Shown here piece by piece: positions 57,091 to 64,000 of a stretch of DNA of 64,000 nucleotides. Numbering within the stretch: the first letter of the stretch is position 1; every line of letters starts with the position of its first letter. The notes beneath the pieces are model-generated. The model saw only the letters and a list, made by a program, of their open reading frames with translations, did not search any database and was not told the origin of the DNA. Both the position numbers and the translations under genes were made by a program. Source of the DNA: Pogona vitticeps (Eukaryota; Chordata; Lepidosauria; Squamata; Agamidae); contig NC_135783.1 in NCBI RefSeq assembly GCF_051106095.1, forward strand, positions 193,024,947-193,088,946. The letters run 5' to 3'.

Positions 57091-57202
57091 TGAAGAAGAA
57101 GAAGGAGGAGGAGGAGGAGGAGGAGGAGGAGGAGGAGGAGGAGGAGGAGGAGGAGGAGAAGAAGAAGAAGAAGAAGAAGAAGATTGATGATGATGATGAT
57201 GA
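57091..57202. repeat. Purine tract (GGA)n(GAA)n(TGA)n
   Basis: About 95 purines in a row on the + strand (57091-57183), then TGA units. Poly-G, poly-E and poly-P frames here are artefacts. Confidence 0.97.
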
Positions 57203-59339
57203 TACAAGGAAAAGGACTCATCGTCACCTTCAAGGGGCCAAGGGAAGCAGGACCTAGAATCCCCTCCAGACCAGGCTGCGCACCTTGAAAAAGCAGTGAG
57301 AAGGGTACAGGCCAGACGGATGCTGTAGAAGAAAGGGAGGCTAAGAAAAAAAGGCTGGCAAGTTAGGAAAGGAGGTGGACCAAGCCTCAAAACATGAAGC
57401 AGAAGAAGTCCGTACAGAGGTCCCATCAGAAACAGCCCACAGCCGGATGTAGGACTCTATCCAGAGACCTTGTGGCACAGAAAGGCACGCCATGAAATGT
57501 AAAAAAAAAAAAAAAAACCAAACATATTCAGTGAGTGAGTGAGTGAGTGAGTGGGGGAGAGGTAGAGAGATTAGGCCTGTATTGTTCATATTCATAGCAA
57601 AGTCTTGCTTTTAAAGTTATCTGTTCTATTGTCCGTGGAGATTAAAAGCCAGCACAGGCCGATCCTGCTGTTGCTCCTAAAGGATTGGATTTTTCTTTAC
57701 GGACTAAATAGTATTTTTTTCAACAGTTTATTTTAGATAAAGGTGACAAAGTGAATTGATCTAAAAGAATATCCATGACAGGGAAAATTAATTCAGAGAT
57801 ATAAAATGTCACATTCATCCAGAAGCCCTTCCTTCTAAACATGCCAACTACAAAGAGGAGAAAGAATCAACTTTAATCACATTCACATTTTCAGAGGTGA
57901 ATGGAAAGTATTAGTTATTTTAATACAATTCTGTTAGAATCCTTTGTTCCTTCTCTTCTTGGAAGCAACTTGGAATGCTACTTGAGAGTAGATTCTGAAA
58001 TGTAGGTATAGCTTGTAGTAGGTCTGAAATAGTTACAGGCAATTTTGTGGCTGAAATCCTTTGGCTTTGCATAGGAAGTCACACTAAAGTAGTCCCACTA
58101 AAGCTGTGGGGATTTGATGAGTAAACTCCCCCATAAGTTCTGTTGGTTCAGATGAGCCTATTCTAGCTGAGGCTTGGTTCAAATGAGCCTACTCTACTTG
58201 ACTTACCAAATCTTCACTGCTTCTGTGGGTCTAGTTTGGTGCAACATACTACAAAAAGCAACAGGATTTCCATCTATGTGTGTTTGCTCAAAGCTAAATA
58301 CATGGAATTCCGTAGGACATGGTCCCCAGGTGAGAACACAATTCTAAGAAGCCAAAATGGTTGAGGGCCAGCTCAACCAACACCAGGCCAGCTGAAACTA
58401 TTCTGAATCATAGTTGAGGGGGGCTGAAAATTATTTAGGGCTACCTACACCATTGGCTAATTTGAGCCAGCATAGTGGCTATGCCCATGGGCTCTGTGTG
58501 TGTGTGTGTGTTTAGATCTAGAGCAGCTAGGTTCCCCCTCTGATCTGTCCCTTCTTACCCCCATTTTGTCTTGCCTCGGATTTTAGCTCGCTAACCAGTT
58601 CTGCTGGCAGATCCGTCTGCTGGCAGATATCTGGTTTCAGCCAGCAGAGATGGGTGTGGGTAGCATGAGGGGATTTTTGTCAGGAGAGAAAACCGCTCCC
58701 TATTTTACACCTCTATAGCAAGCTTGGCTGTGAGTTGTGGTTACAATATTAGTCCCTATACTTACCTGGGATGTTCATATGTTAGCGAGTCTTATTGAAT
58801 GCAGTGGCTTTTACTTCTGAGTAGACATGCGTCCAAGGGCACCATATATGTCAGTACTAAAAAATTTAGTGTTTCCAAAATCCATAACCTGGGAGAGGTT
58901 TAGAACTTGAAGACCTTCATGTAACCGATTGTCAGCTTACCTGGTCCTTGGTCACCTCACACCCTGACAAAGCAGTTCACTTGTAACAGGGAAGTAAATA
59001 CATCAGATCATAATACCTAGCATATCTTATTATTGGACATGGAAGTACATATCTGTATGCAAGAAACCAAAACCACTTTCTCCTTATTCTGCTCTGCAGC
59101 CACTGCTATAATAATCGGAACTGTGCAATTAATGCCTTGAGATCAAAGAGAAGCCTAGACAGAATTTATTTTTAAATGGTTTTCACTGCTCTCAGCATTG
59201 ATTGGTGCAACATGCTGCATTGAAGGACATTTTGGGAGCGCTAGTGGCTCAAACCCAGAAATGGAAAAGTTATCTTTGGGGCCATAATTCCTAGGATCCC
59301 CTGGTCCATATGGCCACTGGACTGAACAACCGTCCTCCA
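57203..59339. other. Intergenic sequence without recognised gene
   Basis: Holds an A run (57500-57516), a GTGA run (57528-57552), a GT run (58495-58510) and fragments such as GAATGCAGTGGCTTTTACTTC (58797) resembling an old squamate repeat. Confidence 0.4.
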
Positions 59340-59545
59340 AGAAACACTGTCTTTCCAACCTCTGAACAGACTAAAAGGATTAGTACAACAGGGCAACCAG
59401 TTACCTCAGGAGATGGCCAGTGCTCCAATGCTGGAGGCATTGGACAGCCATCTGCCAGATCTACTTGACTTGGATTCCTGCCTTCTGCAGGGGGGCTGGA
59501 CTTGATGGCCTTCGATGGTCCTTCCCACTCAATCATTCTATGATT
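59340..59545 (+). mobile_element. CR1 LINE 3'-end fragment
   Basis: GGCTGGACTTGATGGCC, GGTCCTTCCCACTC and ATTCTATGATTCA form the characteristic CR1 3' end. 5'-truncated. Opposite in direction to the CR1 piece at 29744-29945. Confidence 0.85.
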
Positions 59546-61268
59546 CAATGTCCAGTTTTGCAGGTGTTTCCAGGAAGCCTATAGATAAGGCATGAAACCA
59601 ACAGGCCTTCCCCATTATCTGCTAGGAAGCAATACAATGATCTGATGGACACAATACAGTCATCATCACATGCAATACGTCAGGAGTACATAGGCAGCTA
59701 TGGCTCTTTAGAGGTGTATAGGCCCCAGCATTACAAGACAGAAGATGACACTTTACTAAGTGGCTTGGCCATTTTGTCAATCATCAACACCCATCAGAGG
59801 AAATAAACCATCTCTAGCACAGACCAACTTCAGCATGCAAAGATGAATTTTAAAATATATGTTAGATGAGGAATCCTCTTAGCCCCTTCACGTATTCCCA
59901 TAGATAGCTGTTTCAATCCTTTGATATTTTTCTTGAAGCAAGTGAACACGTTATAAGCTTTTCCCCATTTTATTAGACTTAACTTCAGGGTCCTGAAAGT
60001 GTAGAGGAGTTTCACTGTCTAATTAATGCCAGCCCAAGACATTTTATTTCCTGAAAGGAAGAGCCAAAGTGTATCCCCACAAGCTGTTAGTGTTAACCCT
60101 TTGGATGTGAATTGATACCTCGTGGCACTCCAGAGTGTTTTGTGCTGCATCATGCACATAACAAAGGTGTAAGAACTTGGGGGTCAAAGTCCAGCAATCT
60201 CTGGAAGTCTCCAAGTTAACTGCTTCTACTTCTAGAAGTCTTACTGTGACAGAGTGACCAAACATCTTGTCTTTATCTGCCACGTCTTCAGCCCAGAGCT
60301 GGTTTCATCTTGCTATATATCTGGGACAGCTCTGTGTCCCTTGAATCACCCAAATGATGGACTGGCAGGCGTGTTTGGCAGCAAAACAAGACAAGATTTA
60401 TATACAAGGATGCCAGCCCTTCAAAATGGTTTATATAAAAACCCCAACCCTTCCGGCTCATGATATCCGGCTCTATTATGAAAGTCCATGTATGACTATG
60501 ATTATTCTGTGAAAGACTATGAATGTTTACCTGATCTTTTGCCCCAGCACATGCTGCATTGTTTCTTATCACTCTCTTTTGTTTCTCATGGAACTTTGTA
60601 TTCTTTATAAGTTCTCATTTTGAAATGGTGACCTCATGCTCTTTGATATTGATTTGATATTTATGTAAACAGATGTTGGCTTCTTAATGGGGTAAAAAAT
60701 TGCCAAAGGCGTGGGCTCTGTTCCAACAGGATCTGGACAGAGAAGTAGATCTGTTCAGAGCTTAATTTATTTGGCCTTCAGTTCTCAGAATTTCCCTATC
60801 AGTAGGGCCAGTTCGAGAGTCACTTGTCAAGAGCATGAGGGATGCCCCACCAACAGGTCCCACTAGACCCAGCTTGAGTCAAAAAGAGAAGGGCAAGCCA
60901 TGGTACAGGAAGAGCAGACAATCTGGCCAATTCTGGACCTGGTCACCCCCAAATCACACAACAGTGTTAGTAGTTGTGCACAAACCCCCAACAGCTCAGG
61001 TCCCAGATACTGGATCAGGTGGCCAGAAACCCATCTGAGATGCACAATCAATAAGAGAAGCTCTGATTTTGGTGCCCAGACATAGTGTGAACCATGAGAC
61101 TGCCACAAATGTCAGGGCTTTCTCAATGGTGTCTTGGTAATAGAATTCCCTTCCACTATAGATCCACCTGTTGTCTTTCAGAAGCCAGTTAGGAGCATTC
61201 CTGTTCACCCAGGTTTTCGTACAATAAGCAACTATTTGGTTTTCCATTGACTGCTGCTTGTCTTGTAA
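59546..61268. other. Intergenic sequence without recognised gene
   Basis: A - strand stretch at about 60996-61247 (NWLLKDNRWIYSGREFYY, then CLGTKIRASLI) has the feel of a LINE C-terminus, but I cannot name it. The rest is unremarkable. Confidence 0.35.
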
Positions 61269-61487
61269 GGAGCCTCATGTCATAGTGGTTAAAGTGTAGA
61301 ACTGCAGCCAAATCTCTGCTCACAACATAGGTTCAATCCCAGGTAACCTGCCTGAGGTTCACTCAGCCTTCCAAACTCCCAAAGTTGGTAAATTCAGTAC
61401 CCAGTTTGCTGGAGGGCCAATGTGTAGCCTGCATAATTAAATTGTAAACTTCCCAGAGGGCAGTATATAAGCAGCAAGCTTTTCTTT
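61269..61487 (+). mobile_element. tRNA-derived SINE (GCAGTGGTTA family)
   Basis: GGAGCCTCATGTCATAGTGG (A box), GGTTCAATCCC (B box), TCACTCAGCCTTCC and tail AATTAAATTGTAAAC, GTATATAAGCAGC. Same family as 5846-6086. Confidence 0.82.
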
Positions 61488-61602
61488 GCAATCTGCTTTG
61501 TTTTTGTGTTGCTTTAATATCCATTATAGCAGACATTTCAAGTGACATTTTTGATTTTAAGCATTTTCCTATCAGATGCATGTTATCTCATCTGAATCAG
61601 GA

Positions 61603-62090
61603 GCAAATTAACTCAGTGGTTAAACTGCAGTATTGTAGTGAAGACTCTACTCAAGATCTGAATTCAATCTTGAGCTCAGCTAGTCAGCTCAAGGCTGACT
61701 CAGCCTTCCATCCTTCTGAGGTTGGTAAACTGTTAAGTGCCCAGTTCACTGGGGTGGGCAAAGTGCAGCCTGTATGATTACCATATTTTCCATGTATAAG
61801 ACGCCTCCCACTTTTCTAATCCAAAATTAAGAAAAATAAGTGGGGGTTAGCAAGTGTAGAGGGAAAGGGATCAAAGCACTGCAGGATCGCTTTGATCCCT
61901 GCTTTCCCCTCCACTTGTTTTTGTTCTCTCCTCAACTTGCTTCCGTGTATAAGATGACCCTCAATTTTCAGTCTAAAGATTTTAGACAAAACTATAGTCT
62001 TATACACGGAAAAATCCAGTAAATTGTAAATGCCCAGAGAGAGCTTTAAACATTATGGGGAGGTATATTAGCAGTGCACTTTCATTTTTT
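61603..62090 (+). mobile_element. tRNA-derived SINE split by a MITE
   Basis: The 5' part (61603-61780) has ACTCAGTGGTTAAACTGC, GAATTCAATCTT, GGCTGACTCAGCCTTCC and CAGCCTGTATGATTA. After the MITE at 61781-62019 it resumes with TAAATTGTAAATGCCC and a TATATTAGCAGTGC tail. The join reads as the family's usual GCATAATTAAATTGTAAA. Confidence 0.82.
61781..62019. mobile_element. Short MITE with TATAAGAC-type ends, inside a SINE
   Basis: The left end CCATATTTTCCATGTATAAG and right end CTTATACACGGAAAAATCCA are inverted repeats. TA flanks both sides (61779-61780, 62020-62021) and the SINE consensus has one TA there, fitting a TA target duplication. Inside, GCACTGCAGGATCGC and GATCCCTGC lie near the centre. 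239 bp, no frame. Confidence 0.8.
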
Positions 62091-62139
62091 GTTTTTTTTT
62101 TAAATCTAAGCTTGCAGATTTGCAATATTGCATATTTAC

Positions 62140-62240
62140 AGCCTGGGATATAAATTGTATTTCTGTATGAATTGTTTGCTGCCTTGGGTTCTCATGAAGA
62201 ACAATGGGTCATAAACTGAATAGATGAATAAATAAAAACA
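62140..62240 (+). repeat. LINE 3' tail fragment (L2/CR1-like)
   Basis: GTTTGCTGCCTTGGGTTCTC, then AATAAATAAAAAC. Resembles the end seen at 39860-39910. Confidence 0.45.
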
Positions 62241-64000
62241 AATAGCAGGGGTGAGCAACTTTGGAAGGTCCTGGAGGCCAGGTCTGCCCCATAATACATC
62301 ACAAGGTAAAGCAAAACAAGATGGCTAATATCAAAATTAGCAGTATTGGGGGAGGCCTAGGAGTTGCCAAAACATTTTTTAAAAAATGGTGGCCTCCAGG
62401 TGGTCCATCTTGCCCCCAGTTCTGAAATCCAGGGAAAGATAAGAGTTTTTCAGTTGTAGTGAGACTTTAATGACAATAAATTATATTACAGTATTATTAT
62501 TATTATTAATGACTGTGAGATGTTAATGTTGCTCCCGTAGCTTTAAGAACAGAATGAAGAGAGCACACGTTTTCGCACAGCACAGTTCGCTGTAGGTGTA
62601 GATGTGTCACTCGGTTGGGTGTCAGTGTCTCCCTCAGCACCCACTTGGGTGTGACAATGATTCCATCTCCCAAGGAACGCTGGTAAGACGCAAGCTGTTG
62701 GAGGCGAGACACAAAGACAAGCCTTTTGCCAGCAATTCTTGGCCTTGCTCTTCAGTGTGGATAAGTCAATTTGCAGGGAGCGTTTTACAACACACCCACT
62801 GCAGTTCAAGCCTACATTTGATTAATGTCCTACATACTGAGATTTGAAGGCAGTCTCTTGGCTCGAGTAAGTAAAGTAGTAAACTTTAATTTATAGCTGC
62901 CAATCGCACTAAAAAAAAAAACCAAACCCCAAACACAGTTGTAGTAACATATGTCTGCATTAAAGCTTTTATGACTTGTGCCTGGACTGAAATAAGGAGC
63001 AGATACATTTCTAAGAATACAAGACAATCATTGTAACACATTAAAAATCTTTTTTTTTTTTGAAGAGATGTTACTGTGCCCAGGCAGTGTTGACTCCGTG
63101 CAGTGTATGGGACTGAATGCTTTCTGCTTTTGTGTTTCCCTGCTTAAGAAACAAAAAGGACCATAAAATATAGTTGCAGGCTGATACAGCTTGAGACAGT
63201 ATGTGGACTGATCAGGTTTCTTTGCATGAATCCCTCCTTAGCTGAGGAACTGGGTCTGTCAGTCAGTCCTTATTTGAGACGTGATCATCAATGGCAGGAG
63301 TGCCCCCTCGAAGCCAACCTGGACAAAGACGAATGCATACCAAAACAGACACATTCTATACATGGTGTGTTTTTTTGTTCTAAAATAATACTGAGCTTCA
63401 GTCACCAGGGTGCATCTTGTGATTTCCCCAACTACTGATACAGTCATAAAACACTTCATTCCTCTTTTCCACCCTCGGACAGGTTATGAGTCACGTACGC
63501 CTTCTCTCCTCTGGGAAGACCTTATGATTAGGCAGTACAGGATGACCAAGCATATGCCAGGCGTCCCGGTCTCCCACCAGGCCTCTAGGCCTAAGATTCT
63601 GTAACAAGTGCATTTATGTCATTTTCTGGTTTCTCACACCACTGTTCTGCTGGTCGGGGTATAGAAAGAATGGGTAACTTCAGTTTTACTTCCCTCTCCC
63701 TTTCACGTAGCTGGTTTGGGAAGGGTCAGGTTTTTGAATGCTTGGGACACTCAGCTCCTAAAAAGATTCCAGTATCTTTTTTGCAACGAGTCTATTTTTT
63801 TTTCATTTTTTTGCAGCCAGTCTAGTCAGAGATTACGTTTTTCCAGGGACGTTGGCAAGTCTTTGGGTTCAAGTGCTAAGTCCTAGTCTTGGGTACCAAG
63901 TCCCTTTTTTTTTTTTAAAGATTTTTCCCCAGAAAAAAAGGAGGAAGTGGGCAGGTTAGGAACCGTAAGCTGAGCCCACGTTGAATCGCTAGGTGCAAAT
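62241..64000. other. Intergenic sequence without recognised gene
   Basis: Holds an ATT run (62491-62506) and several A/T runs. Frames such as 62543-62809 (-) and 63226-63438 (+) show no domain. No exon of a neighbouring gene was recognised up to the window end. Confidence 0.4.

Noticed and set aside
57004-57426. 140-codon frame with poly-Ser and poly-Pro on the minus strand
   Set aside because: Direct translation of the GGA/GAA microsatellite.

Overview
The window is vertebrate nuclear DNA, almost certainly from a squamate reptile (lizard). It has one spliced host gene in AT-rich, repeat-dense sequence. The repeats are those expected in squamates: tRNA-derived SINEs with a BovB-like tail ending in TTTACC units, CR1/L2-type LINE ends, a Penelope-like element, many short hAT and TA-target DNA transposons, and a young Ty3/Gypsy-type LTR element. 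No prokaryotic features, CRISPR arrays or RNA genes were seen.

Region 1 to about 24 kb holds the 3' half of CALCRL (calcitonin receptor-like receptor, a class B GPCR) on the + strand. Six coding exons with consensus splice sites and compatible phases lie at 2739-2892, 15922-15982, 16105-16171, 17962-18180, 19456-19497 and 23585-23809. They encode about 255 residues, from the start of TM3 to the stop codon. The 5' exons (signal peptide, extracellular domain, TM1-TM2) lie upstream of the window. The 13-kb intron 2893-15921 holds SINEs, a Charlie-like hAT copy and the LTR element (9730-15304, antisense to CALCRL). That element has two 529-bp LTRs that look identical and a 5-bp target duplication. 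The intron before the last exon holds a 1.1-kb TA-flanked transposon built of four alternately inverted modules.

Region 24 to 64 kb is the CALCRL 3' UTR (end uncertain) followed by gene-poor intergenic DNA. No second host gene was recognised. It contains two more TA-flanked transposons with the same termini (29259-29694, 50433-50865), a SPIN-like hAT copy (30173-30553), and a non-LTR retrotransposon (34275-36590) interrupted by a hAT copy with a perfect 8-bp target duplication. It also holds two foldback hAT copies sharing a TAGAGATGGG-type terminus (36871-37500, 56461-56764), a Penelope-like fragment with a GIY-YIG domain (40956-41805), CR1 and L2-like ends, several SINEs (one carrying a nested MITE) and long microsatellites (GGTT, GGTA, TTTC, GGA/GAA).

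No new coding system was found. The observations most worth following are the alternating-inverted-module transposon, the very young intronic LTR element whose integrase segments precede RT, the SPIN-like copy as a possible sign of horizontal transfer, and the group of foldback hAT elements. Coordinates of transposon ends supported by target duplications are firm. LINE and SINE ends without duplications are approximate, and family names come from memory of consensus sequences, not from a search.
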